38,697 nucleotides of DNA, from the NCBI GenBank assembly GCA_050251575.1, contig JBFWMP010000009.1, positions 1 to 38,697 on the forward strand, read 5' to 3'. Shown piece by piece: positions 30,075 through 37,654 of the stretch. This DNA is from X23 sp050251575 (GTDB lineage Bacteria > Bacillota > Clostridia > SK-Y3). Position 1 is the stretch's first letter. Each line of letters begins with the position of its first letter. The notes beneath the pieces are model-generated. The model did no database searches, was not told where the DNA came from, and saw only the letters and a list, made by a program, of their open reading frames with translations. The position numbers were made by a program, and so were the translations under genes.

Positions 30075-30830
30075 TTAAACATTCTCAATATCTCTATTAT
30101 ATATCCTATTAATTTCTTCACTATATTCTCCATTAGCACCATAAACATAAAGTGGCTCCATCATCTTTAACTGAGGGTTTCCTCCCCTTGCACCTTCAAT
30201 AAGAATCAAGTTCGCACGTTGATGATAGGAAGGATGGATAAACCTTAATCTTTTTGGCTCAATCTTATATGAACGCATCAACCATATAATATCTGCTAAT
30301 CTTTCAGGACGGTGAACCATGTTTAGTTTTCCGCCTGTCTTGAGAAGCCTGCTGCTTACTGAAATGATGTCCTCTAGAGTACATGCAATCTCATGCCGGG
30401 AAATTGCCTTCGAATCCCGGAGATTTACCATCCCTCCCCCTGGACTCATATAAGGCGGATTACAGGTAATTATATCAAATATAGATGCTCCAAACAAACT
30501 TGCACTATTGCACAAATCACCGCATATCATTTGCACCCTTTCTTCAAGTCCATTTAGAATGACACTTCTGCTGCTCATTTCTGCCATATGCTCTTGAATC
30601 TCAAGTCCAACAATCCGTCCAGCCTTTGTTTTTCCCGCGATAAGTATAGGAATAATGCCCGTTCCCGTCCCAAGATCCAATACTTCATTATCCTTTTTGA
30701 CTTCAGCAAAATGAGCCAATAACACAGCATCTACTCCAAAACAGAAACCTCGGGTATCCTGTATGATTTTCAGTCCCTTATACTGCAAATCATCAATACG
30801 TTCCCATTTATTTATTATCACCTTGCTCAC
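30075..30830 (-). CDS. trmN6: tRNA1(Val) adenine-37 N6-methyltransferase family
   Basis: A 251-residue Rossmann-fold methyltransferase (B. subtilis YabB, E. coli YfiC type). The SAM motif VLDLGTGTGIIPILIAGK lies near residue 48. ITCNPPYMSPGGG near residue 120 is the NPPY motif of N6-adenine methyltransferases. QDTRGFCFGVDAVLLAHF near residue 24 is typical of the family. The expected reaction is m6A37 formation in tRNA-Val. The start is GTG 30830, set by GGAGGA 8 bases upstream, which lies inside the end of the TlpA-like gene. The two frames overlap by 23 bases, so translation is probably coupled. Confidence 0.92.
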   Translation of the reverse strand: MSKVIINKWERIDDLQYKGLKIIQDTRGFCFGVDAVLLAHFAEVKKDNEVLDLGTGTGIIPILIAGKTKAGRIVGLEIQEHMAEMSSRSVILNGLEERVQMICGDLCNSASLFGASIFDIITCNPPYMSPGGGMVNLRDSKAISRHEIACTLEDIISVSSRLLKTGGKLNMVHRPERLADIIWLMRSYKIEPKRLRFIHPSYHQRANLILIEGARGGNPQLKMMEPLYVYGANGEYSEEINRIYNRDIENV

Positions 30831-31497
30831 TATCTAATTCCTCCACATAATGATATAGTTCTTCTTCCTCCATCACACCAATTGCAATGTCCCTAATAAC
30901 TCCCTGCTGATTAAGAATAAAAGTAGTTGGTATGCTATGTATCCTATACTGATTGGCTATCTGCCCTTTCAAGTCAAGAACAACAGGAAATGTATATCCA
31001 TTTTCTTGGATAAAATCCTCCACCTTTTCACTGCTCTCCTGTATATTTACCGCAAGAATCACCGCATTATTATCCTCTTGAAACTTTTTATTGGCTGCTT
31101 CAAAATGAGGCATTTCTACTTTGCAAGGAGGGCACCATGTAGCCCAAAAATTAAGAAATACTATTTTCCCTCTGTAATCAGAGAGGCTGATATCATTTCC
31201 CTGCAGGTCTTTAAGAGAAAAATCCGGTGCTTCTTGCAATTTCTGTATTCCTTCCTCAACAGGTTCTTTTTCTGTATCTCTTTTTTCTGTATCTTTTTCT
31301 TCTATCTGTTTTTCCGGCACCTGCCCTTCTTTTACCGGCACCTGCTCTTCTTTTGGAGACACATTGACTGGAGGTTTATCCTGTTGTTTCATATTTGTAT
31401 AATACTTGTACCCAAATGCTGCGCCACCAACAATAAGTATTAATGCTGTCGCCAGCACAATGACCACCTTAAGTGCGTTAGAAGTACCTTTATCCAT
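30808..31497 (-). CDS. TlpA-like membrane-anchored thioredoxin
   Basis: A 229-residue protein with an N-terminal membrane anchor (about residues 9-29, VVIVLATALILIVGGAAFGY). A charged linker follows, with near-repeats of VPVKEGQVPEKQ and EKDTEKRDTEKE (about residues 42-85). The thioredoxin-fold TlpA/ResA domain carries the redox pair in NFWATWCPPCKVEMP near residue 120 and the cis-proline in HSIPTTFILNQQG near 190. It faces outside the membrane, where such proteins reduce or exchange disulfides in exported proteins, cytochromes or spore proteins (the ResA/StoA group). No partner CcdA is adjacent. Start ATG 31497 follows GGAGGT. It overlaps trmN6 and does not occur in the equivalent Bacillus locus. 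Confidence 0.92.
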   Translation of the reverse strand: MDKGTSNALKVVIVLATALILIVGGAAFGYKYYTNMKQQDKPPVNVSPKEEQVPVKEGQVPEKQIEEKDTEKRDTEKEPVEEGIQKLQEAPDFSLKDLQGNDISLSDYRGKIVFLNFWATWCPPCKVEMPHFEAANKKFQEDNNAVILAVNIQESSEKVEDFIQENGYTFPVVLDLKGQIANQYRIHSIPTTFILNQQGVIRDIAIGVMEEEELYHYVEELDSEQGDNK

Positions 31498-31610
31498 ATA
31501 TTCATACCTCCACTATTTTTACTATATTATGTTATATCTTTACCTTATATAATTATTACTACCCACCATTTTTATCTATTACCCATTTTTTTACCCGGTG
31601 GTAATTATAT

Positions 31611-31644
31611 AAAAAAAACCTGGGTTAAACCACAGGTTTTTTTT
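31611..31644. terminator. Bidirectional terminator between ferredoxin and TlpA-like gene
   Basis: A8-CCTG (31611-31622) pairs with CAGG-T8 (31633-31644) around a 10-base loop. The run on both sides supports termination in either direction. It lies 12 bases after the ferredoxin stop, so the TlpA-like gene probably has its own promoter. Confidence 0.82.
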
Positions 31645-31656
31645 AACATCTTCTTA

Positions 31657-31827
31657 TTATTTTGGTTGTGGAGCGTCTACCGGACAAACATTTGCACAAG
31701 CTCCGCAATCTATGCAAACCTCTGCATCAATTACATATACATCATCGCCAGGTGAAATGCACGACACCGGACATTCTGGTTCACAAGCTCCGCAGCTAAT
31801 ACATTCTTCAGTTATGAAATATGCCAT
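31657..31827 (-). CDS. Ferredoxin, 2[4Fe-4S] clostridial type
   Basis: A 56-residue electron carrier, a size typical of clostridial ferredoxins. Two CxxCxxCxxxCP motifs bind two [4Fe-4S] clusters: CISCGACEPECP (cysteines 9, 12, 15, 19) and CIDCGACANVCP (38, 41, 44, 48). One extra cysteine stands at 23. The protein starts MAYFITEECISCG and ends VDAPQPK. Start ATG 31827 has a strong AAGGAGG. It lies between ricT and the TlpA-like gene and has its own terminator. Low-potential electron transfer in fermentation is the expected role; it could also serve the 4Fe-4S-containing Ric complex or the radical SAM enzymes, which is speculation. Confidence 0.95.
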   Translation of the reverse strand: MAYFITEECISCGACEPECPVSCISPGDDVYVIDAEVCIDCGACANVCPVDAPQPK

Positions 31828-31913
31828 TTATACACACCTCCTTAATTACGGTATTTATTGTATCACGATAATGGAAAATTGAAAATAGTTTTACTGAATT
31901 TTTAATATTAAAA

Positions 31914-32783
31914 CTAATTATCTTCAAGATGCTTTAAATTTTCCAATCCCAGATCATCCTGATGGACCTCCACATCCTTGATTACTTTTACCTCTGAAGC
32001 TGCAAATATCTGAAGGACATTCTCATTATCCTTATCCAACTTTACTTTAACAGTTTCTTTTAATAAACTGATATCAACAACCATCCCTTGCCCCGACGGA
32101 GTTGAAACAATCGCATGAATTTTAGGAATTCGTTTAATTGCATCCTCATAAGACTCTTGTTCGAATTTCAAACAGCACATCAACCTGCCGCAAGTGCCGG
32201 AAATTTTACTCGGATTCAATGATAAGTTCTGCTCTTTTGCCATCTTAATAGATACCGGCTCAAACTCACCTAAAAATGTTGCACAGCACAAGCCTTGACC
32301 GCAAATGCCTAATCCCCCCAGCATCTTTGCCTCGTCTCTTACACCAATTTGTCTTAACTCAATTCTTGTCTTGAAGATAGCTGCAAGGTCCTTCACTAAT
32401 TCCCGGAAATCTACTCTTCCATCTGCCGTAAAATAAAAAAGTATTTTATTTCTATCAAAGGTATATTCTACATCAATTAGTTTCATTTCTAAGCTATGCT
32501 CTCTAATTTTTTGCAGGCAGGTATTGAAAGCCTCTTTTTCTTTTTCTTTATTTTCTTGTACCTGCTTAACATCTTCATCACTAGCAATACGAAGTACTTT
32601 TTTTAACGGAGCGATAATGTCCTCTTCCGCAACTTCCCGATTTCCTATCACAATATCTCCAAATTCAATCCCTCTTGCTGTTTCAACAATGACTTTGGCT
32701 CCCCCATCAATGAGTGCTCCATCAGGATCAAAATAATATATCTTTCCTGCCTTTTTAAATTGTACTCCTACTACGCTTACCAT
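31914..32783 (-). CDS. ricT: RicT (YaaT), PSP1-domain regulator of RNA processing and sporulation
   Basis: A 289-residue PSP1-domain protein. In B. subtilis, RicT (YaaT) forms a [4Fe-4S]-containing complex with RicA and RicF that promotes RNase Y-dependent mRNA maturation and is needed for sporulation, competence and biofilm formation. The N-terminus (VSVVGVQFKKAGKIYYFDP) is followed by the PSP1 domain. The conserved cysteines are visible in GLGICGQGLCCATFLGEF and GTCGRLMCCLKFEQE (about residues 155-210). Start ATG 32783 follows GGGAGG. It overlaps the end of holB by 29 bases, so coupling is likely. RicA and RicF are not encoded in this window. Confidence 0.95.
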   Translation of the reverse strand: MVSVVGVQFKKAGKIYYFDPDGALIDGGAKVIVETARGIEFGDIVIGNREVAEEDIIAPLKKVLRIASDEDVKQVQENKEKEKEAFNTCLQKIREHSLEMKLIDVEYTFDRNKILFYFTADGRVDFRELVKDLAAIFKTRIELRQIGVRDEAKMLGGLGICGQGLCCATFLGEFEPVSIKMAKEQNLSLNPSKISGTCGRLMCCLKFEQESYEDAIKRIPKIHAIVSTPSGQGMVVDISLLKETVKVKLDKDNENVLQIFAASEVKVIKDVEVHQDDLGLENLKHLEDN

Positions 32784-33765
32784 GTATTTCCTCCCAACCT
32801 TGGATAAGCATGGATTCTATTGCTAAAGCATAATTGGCATTCATACTTATCCTCTTCTTAGTCTCTAAAAGTATTTGGATAATCCTACACGCAGTATAGC
32901 TTGAAACCTTTTGAGTAAAATGCCTTAGCATATTGTCCATATCTATATTTATTACCATTTTATCACTGCATAATTCTTTTATCAAAAGAATGTCCCGAAA
33001 CCATAATACTAAAAAATCAAGAATCATGTCAATATCGTTCTTGTGCTCTATGAAATAGCTTGCGGCGTTTATTACCCTTAACTCATCCGTATTTAACAAC
33101 ATAGAAACAATCTCAACCATTTCTTCTCTCACTTTTTTAAACTCCTGTGACGCCGCCAGTTGATTTGCTCTGCCAATAATACCTCCTGAAAACAGTGCTA
33201 CAAATGGAATTTCATCCTTTATTTCAGGATATGATCTTTTTAAATATTCTTCTATTTCACTATAAGAATGTATCCGAAACCTAATCAACATACTTCTTGA
33301 AACAATAGTGTCTAACAATACTGCACTATTGGTAATAGTCATAATTATTATAGCATATGATGGAGGCTCTTCCAATATCTTTAGGAGACCATTCTGAGCC
33401 TGTATGGTCATCCGCTCCGCTTCAGGGATAATATAAATCTTTCTGCCTGCTTCATAGGGCTTTATATAGATATCTTTCTGTAACGCCCTAACCATATCAA
33501 TCCCTAAACTGCTTCCTTGCTCATCCAATATCTTTACATCCGGATGATTATTATTCCGGTTTTTTATACAGCTCCTACAAAGATCACACGGCTCTGCATA
33601 CCCAGTCTCACACGTTAATGCCGTTGAAAAAACAGATGCTATTGTTCTCTTTCCTATTCCGCTTGGTCCTTCAAATATATAGGCATGATTTACCCTATTA
33701 CTTTCTATACTGTTTTTTAAACTTTGTATCACTGCTTTCTGACCTATAAGCTCATGAAAATTCAT
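32755..33765 (-). CDS. holB: DNA polymerase III subunit delta'
   Basis: A 336-residue clamp-loader subunit. With delta and tau/gamma it loads the beta clamp onto DNA. The AAA+ module has the Walker A-like GPSGIGKRTIAS near residue 32, a four-cysteine zinc module (C-x8-C-x2-C-x2-C in ETGYAEPCDLCRSC) near residues 50-65, and AQNGLLKILEEPP near residue 112. The usual SRC motif reads SRS (DTIVSRSMLIRF). Start ATG 33765 (MNFHELIGQ) is chosen from AGGAGA; the frame is open to 33837 but the extra residues are unlike the family and overlap yaaR. It stands between yaaR and ricT as in Bacillus. Confidence 0.95.
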   Translation of the reverse strand: MNFHELIGQKAVIQSLKNSIESNRVNHAYIFEGPSGIGKRTIASVFSTALTCETGYAEPCDLCRSCIKNRNNNHPDVKILDEQGSSLGIDMVRALQKDIYIKPYEAGRKIYIIPEAERMTIQAQNGLLKILEEPPSYAIIIMTITNSAVLLDTIVSRSMLIRFRIHSYSEIEEYLKRSYPEIKDEIPFVALFSGGIIGRANQLAASQEFKKVREEMVEIVSMLLNTDELRVINAASYFIEHKNDIDMILDFLVLWFRDILLIKELCSDKMVINIDMDNMLRHFTQKVSSYTACRIIQILLETKKRISMNANYALAIESMLIQGWEEIHGKRSRSTI

Positions 33766-33799
33766 ATTATTCTTTCTCCTGTAACTGCCTTTACGCCAC

Positions 33800-34252
33800 C
33801 TACATAAAAATATCCAGCAACAAACCCCTGATATCATCCATTCTCTGTAGCATTTTAATGTTATCTTTTTCTTCTTTTAATACTTCTTCTGTGATGCGTT
33901 CTAAATTCTCGTTAACTTTGCTGATAATAGCATAAACTCTATGCCGTCCCCTGCGGTCAAGCATACTCTCTTTATGAAACTTATGCGAATTATTTACCGC
34001 ATCATATAAAAATTCTGATATCAGCTTTTTGTAGCGTATAAGCTCTTTGATATCAATATTCTTAGACAGCTTCTGACCTTGCTTATCTATCTCACCTAGC
34101 AGCAGTGCTAATTCATCTTCATAATTCTGTCCGTCTATCTTCTTTAAATGCTTATCAAATGTTAATCCTTTTGATTCTGATAGTTTTTTATCATCCGTCT
34201 CTGGCTTGCCTTGCACACTAACCGGTTGTTTGAGGGTATCTTGAATTTTCAT
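33800..34252 (-). CDS. yaaR: YaaR family protein (DUF327)
   Basis: A 150-residue, charged, largely helical protein of the DUF327 family, always found between darA and holB in this neighbourhood. The N-terminal about 45 residues are polar and probably disordered. The core (LALLLGEIDKQGQKLSKN, then IRYKKLISEFLYDAVNN) and the conserved RGRHRVYAIISKVNENLE near residue 100 fit the family. There is no catalytic motif and the function is not established. Start ATG 34252 follows AAGGGG. It lies 45 bases after darA and 34 bases before holB. Confidence 0.9.
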   Translation of the reverse strand: MKIQDTLKQPVSVQGKPETDDKKLSESKGLTFDKHLKKIDGQNYEDELALLLGEIDKQGQKLSKNIDIKELIRYKKLISEFLYDAVNNSHKFHKESMLDRRGRHRVYAIISKVNENLERITEEVLKEEKDNIKMLQRMDDIRGLLLDIFM

Positions 34253-34297
34253 AATAGCAACCCCTTAAGGAACAGTAAAATAATAACTTCACTGCTT

Positions 34298-34621
34298 CTA
34301 AACTTTTTCAAACTTCTCTACGTCAACAACAAATATTGTAGCACCTCCAACCTCAACCTCAACAGGATAAGGTACATAAACACCCGCCGCACCTGTCGCA
34401 AGTGTCGGGGAAGTAATCACTTGCTTCCTGCTCATACATCTTGCTTTTATAATATCAATAACTGCCTGCACATTTTCCTTGCTGGTACCTACGAGAAGAG
34501 TCGTATTTCCTGCCCTGAGAAATCCTCCGGTTGTAGCCAATTTGGTTACACTGAACCCTTTTTTATTTAGTTCACCCATTACCCTGCTGCCATCCTCATC
34601 ATGTACAATTGCTAAGATAAT
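34298..34621 (-). CDS. darA: Cyclic-di-AMP receptor DarA (PII-like), 5' end lost in gap
   Basis: 107 residues of a protein that is normally about 109 long. DarA (YaaQ) is a trimeric PII-like signal protein that binds cyclic di-AMP; its downstream partner is not firmly known. Diagnostic segments are VTKLATTGGFLRAGNTTLLVG (shown as two parts, VTKLATTGGFL and RAGNTTLLVG), the flexible T-loop-like region around SPTLATGAAG, and YVPYPVEVEVGGATIFV. Only the first about two codons (Met and one more) fall in the N stretch. The frame appears continuous with the decarboxylase fragment across the gap, but that is an artefact. It lies upstream of yaaR, and a c-di-AMP riboswitch occurs elsewhere in this window. 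Confidence 0.95.
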   Translation of the reverse strand: MILAIVHDEDGSRVMGELNKKGFSVTKLATTGGFLRAGNTTLLVGTSKENVQAVIDIIKARCMSRKQVITSPTLATGAAGVYVPYPVEVEVGGATIFVVDVEKFEKV

Positions 34622-34721
34622 NNNNNNNNNNNNNNNNNNNNNNNNNNNNNNNNNNNNNNNNNNNNNNNNNNNNNNNNNNNNNNNNNNNNNNNNNNNNNNN
34701 NNNNNNNNNNNNNNNNNNNNN
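34622..34721. other. Assembly gap 2 (100 N) interrupting two genes
   Basis: Exactly 100 N of unknown true length. By comparison with the yaaO-tmk-darA order of Bacillota, the lost sequence should contain about the last half of the decarboxylase, all of tmk (thymidylate kinase, about 210 residues) and the first codons of darA. The true gap would then be well over 1 kb. Confidence 0.93.
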
Positions 34722-35470
34722 ATTTTCAAGCATCGCTTGATACGCTGTAAATCTATATTGAAAGAATTAACATGTAATAATGCACTCTGCGTAAGAGCAG
34801 GCAAAGTCTTGTGCGCACTCTGCACACAAATATCAGCTCCGGCATGCAGTGCGCCTTGAGGAAGACTGGGATGAAAACAAAAATGTGCACCATGGGCTTC
34901 ATCCACTAAAAGCATCTTGTCATATCGGTGTACAATATCTGCTATAGTCTTTATGTCTGAACATATCCCATGATATGTGGGGCAGGTAATAAAAACACCC
35001 TTCGCATCAGGATGTTTTTTTAAAGCTTCTTCCACCTCATGAGGATTGATGCCCCCAATAAAGTCTAAGTCGCTTATGTACTCCGGATAAATATACTGAG
35101 GAATCACCCCACACAGTATCAACGAATGAATCACTGAAAGATGGCAGTTACGGTCAACAATTAAGATATCCCCGGGGTTACACACGCCGGCAATCATAGT
35201 TTGAATGCCGCAGGTAGAACCATTCACTAAGAAAAAAGTCTGCCTTGCCCCAAATGCTTCTGCTGCCAACTTCTGTGCTTCTTCTATAGGTCCCTCCGGT
35301 GCATGCAGATCATCTGTATCCGGAAGCTCAGTAAGATCGATGTCAAGAAAACTGTCTCTGAACTGTTCAGGGAATCCTGCCCCCAATTTGTGCCCCGGCA
35401 TATGAAAGGGAATCATATTCTTTTTGCTGTAGGCTTTTAGTGCGTCGTATAAAGGAGTATTGTAATTCAT
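34722..35470 (-). CDS. Orn/Lys/Arg decarboxylase family (YaaO-like), 3' end lost in gap
   Basis: The first about 249 residues of a PLP-dependent fold-type I decarboxylase; family members like B. subtilis YaaO are about 480 long. Blocks are IPFHMPGHKLGAGFPEQF near the N-terminus, FLVNGSTCGIQTMIAGVCNPGD near residue 80, TCPTYHGICSDIKTIADI near 170, VDEAHGAHFCFHPSLP near 195, and the PLP lysine in VQSAHKTLPALTQSALLH near 225. Substrate (arginine, lysine or ornithine) cannot be told from this part. Start ATG 35470 lies one base after the alr stop codon, so the genes are translationally coupled. A longer frame from 35503 overlaps alr and is not preferred. Confidence 0.92.
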
Positions 35471-35471
35471 T

Positions 35472-36563
35472 TTATATATACTCTCTCGGAATTGAACTTT
35501 CAATTAAAAGAGGATTCGCTTCTAACACTACTTCATCCCCAATCTTCGCATCAACGTCCGATACATCAATAATAATATTATACATACTGATTCTTCCTAA
35601 TAATTTAACTGCTTTTCCGTTAACCTTAACATATAGATATTTACTTCCCAGAAGCAACTTCAAGTCATGGTATAGGTATCTTAAGACATCAATAAACCTA
35701 AAGATATCCTTTGACTTCTCCACACCAAATCCATCCTTATACCCTATAGGAACAACAGCAGCCCGGGTTTTCTTTACTGTTTTGTAGGTATTGGCATAAC
35801 CTACGTAATGGTCTTCCGGAAGATATTTTATTTCAGAAATGTTTGCTCTTAAATACCCTATCCTCTTAAGGTTATATATATTATTGATAGGAATTCTCCC
35901 TAGAAAAGCGGAACCAATTCTAACTGCATCCAAATGCATATCACTATACTTTAGAAATGCGCTGGAATTTGCAATATGCAATAATCCCGGTTCAATTCCA
36001 TCTTGCTTTAATGTATCAATGCACTTTATGAATCTATCAAATTGAATTTGCACATCCTTCCTGTCCTTAGCAAATGAGAAAGACAGGTGTGAGAAGGTTC
36101 CTATAATTTTTATGTTACTACAAGACCTTATTATTGAAGATACTAAATCCAGCTCAGAGGGTAAGAAACCAAACCTTCCAAAACCTGTATCAATCTTCAA
36201 ATGGGCATTCACAACCTTCCGGTGCTTAGCCGCTAATTCATTTAACATATCCGCAGCTCTTCCAGAACCGACAGTTGCTATAATATCATGTTGTACGATC
36301 AGTTCAACTTCTTCTTCAATACAAGTAGAAGATAAAAGAAGAATATCATTTTTAAAACCATTCTCTCGCAAATGTACTGCTTCCTGTATTTCAGAAACCG
36401 CAAAAAAATCTATATTATTTTCCAACAAAAACTGAGCAAATTTAAGTATCCCCAGTCCATACCCATTCCCTTTTAATACCCCTATGATTCTAGAATTAGT
36501 CATCCCTTTAATAACATCAATATTATATTTAAGCTTTTCTTTTTCTATGACCAGTCTTTTCAT
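35472..36563 (-). CDS. Alanine racemase family PLP enzyme
   Basis: A 363-residue fold-type III PLP racemase. The PLP-binding lysine lies in IGVLKGNGYGLGI near residue 31; the common form is VVKANAYGHG, so this is a divergent version. HLKIDTGFGRFGF near residue 122 and ANSSAFLKY near 200 match the barrel. The second catalytic base, a tyrosine, lies in YVGYANTYKT near residue 255. AVVPIGYKDGFG and VKLLGRISMYNIIIDVS complete the C-terminal domain. The likely reaction is L-alanine to D-alanine for peptidoglycan, but a different amino acid cannot be excluded. Start ATG 36563 has GAGGGAA. It stands between a FemX-like gene and the decarboxylase, with one-base coupling to the latter. Confidence 0.9.
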   Translation of the reverse strand: MKRLVIEKEKLKYNIDVIKGMTNSRIIGVLKGNGYGLGILKFAQFLLENNIDFFAVSEIQEAVHLRENGFKNDILLLSSTCIEEEVELIVQHDIIATVGSGRAADMLNELAAKHRKVVNAHLKIDTGFGRFGFLPSELDLVSSIIRSCSNIKIIGTFSHLSFSFAKDRKDVQIQFDRFIKCIDTLKQDGIEPGLLHIANSSAFLKYSDMHLDAVRIGSAFLGRIPINNIYNLKRIGYLRANISEIKYLPEDHYVGYANTYKTVKKTRAAVVPIGYKDGFGVEKSKDIFRFIDVLRYLYHDLKLLLGSKYLYVKVNGKAVKLLGRISMYNIIIDVSDVDAKIGDEVVLEANPLLIESSIPREYI

Positions 36564-36579
36564 ATGTTCCCTCTTTTTA

Positions 36580-37653
36580 TTATTTCTTTTGCCCTTTTAT
36601 TGTTTCTTTAAGCATAAATACCTTTCTTCTCATCTCTCTGAAAACCTTTTCACCCTTTTCTACCGAAAAATGAATCAATGGATTAAATATCAAATCCAGT
36701 TCTCCAATAAATTCTGTGAATTTTCCGTTAAAACCTTTCTTAAACTTATACAATCCATATAAAGGATTGCTTTCATCAAGATCACCGGATACTCCCCTAA
36801 AATCATAAATTTCACAGCCATTTTCCAACGCCCACTTTATCATTTCCCATTGCAGCAAATAGTTAGGCATTACATTTCTATATTCATTACTGCTTGCACC
36901 GTATAAATACCATACTTTATTACCATATAAAATTGCGATGGTTCCTGCAACTAATTTCCCTTCATAATGAGCAGTATATAATCTTAAGTGTTTTGGTGCA
37001 AGGCAATCATACATTTTTTCAAAATATTCGAGACTTCGTATAACAAATTCATCTCTCACACCTGTTTCCCGCATCACCTTGTGAAATTCTCTCAGATCTT
37101 CTTTAGTCCCGATGCTTGTTACGACTCCTTTTCTTTCTGCAAGCCTGATGTTATACCTTGTTTTATTATGAAATTCGGTCATTACCTCTTCTTCTGTTTT
37201 ATCTTTAATATCCAAACGAAAAACAAATCGAGGCTGTATGCCTTCAAAGTTCTTAGAAGCGTTCTTTACATTGAAACCTAGCTCCCGGACAATCTCGCCA
37301 AACTGTTCATCTTCTTTCTCGACGTCAGGATCTATCTTTAACACATAACTATTATGCTTTTTTGCAAGTTGCTTGGCACCATCTAGTAAAGCCCTAAAAG
37401 TTTCCTTATCATGAATATCACAAACAGGACCCCGGGGGGAGTACATAATAGTATATTTAAAAAGAGGGATTTTTCTGATAAGCATACTCATAGAACCCTT
37501 TATATTTCCATCCTTATCCTCTATGACAACAACTTCATTTTTCCAATTGGACTTTACTTGTGCCCACTCCGGTGACTGCATAAAATGTCCCTTCTCATGA
37601 CTTTTTAAAAACGATTCATATGCTCCTCGTTTTTCATTTATATCTGTTTTCAA
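36580..37653 (-). CDS. FemABX/FemX-like peptidoglycan peptidyltransferase
   Basis: A 357-residue protein with two GNAT-like domains of the FemABX family, which add amino acids from aminoacyl-tRNA to the side chain of lipid II. Family features are MQSPEWAQVKSNWKNEVV near residue 25, YTIMYSPRGPVCD near 68, FHNKTRYNIRLAERKGV near 160, and YLLQWEMIKWALENGCEIYDFRG with GLYKFKKGFNG near 270-305. Clostridial members may attach a residue other than glycine. The start is TTG 37653, supported by AGGGGG 7 bases upstream. It begins one base after the stop of the M1 peptidase gene and ends 16 bases before the racemase, so these form one operon. Confidence 0.9.
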   Translation of the reverse strand: MKTDINEKRGAYESFLKSHEKGHFMQSPEWAQVKSNWKNEVVVIEDKDGNIKGSMSMLIRKIPLFKYTIMYSPRGPVCDIHDKETFRALLDGAKQLAKKHNSYVLKIDPDVEKEDEQFGEIVRELGFNVKNASKNFEGIQPRFVFRLDIKDKTEEEVMTEFHNKTRYNIRLAERKGVVTSIGTKEDLREFHKVMRETGVRDEFVIRSLEYFEKMYDCLAPKHLRLYTAHYEGKLVAGTIAILYGNKVWYLYGASSNEYRNVMPNYLLQWEMIKWALENGCEIYDFRGVSGDLDESNPLYGLYKFKKGFNGKFTEFIGELDLIFNPLIHFSVEKGEKVFREMRRKVFMLKETIKGQKK

Positions 37654-37654
37654 A

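Noticed and set aside
29918..30112. Plus-strand frame containing CHSERSGES
   Set aside because: This is the familiar spurious translation of a dispersed non-coding repeat.
30937..31443. 168-residue plus-strand frame rich in Phe/Cys
   Set aside because: Antisense to the TlpA-like gene; arises from its Lys/Glu-rich linker.
34298..35503. A single about 400-residue decarboxylase-DarA fusion protein
   Set aside because: The two parts belong to different families that are separate neighbouring genes elsewhere, and the join is 100 N of unknown sequence.
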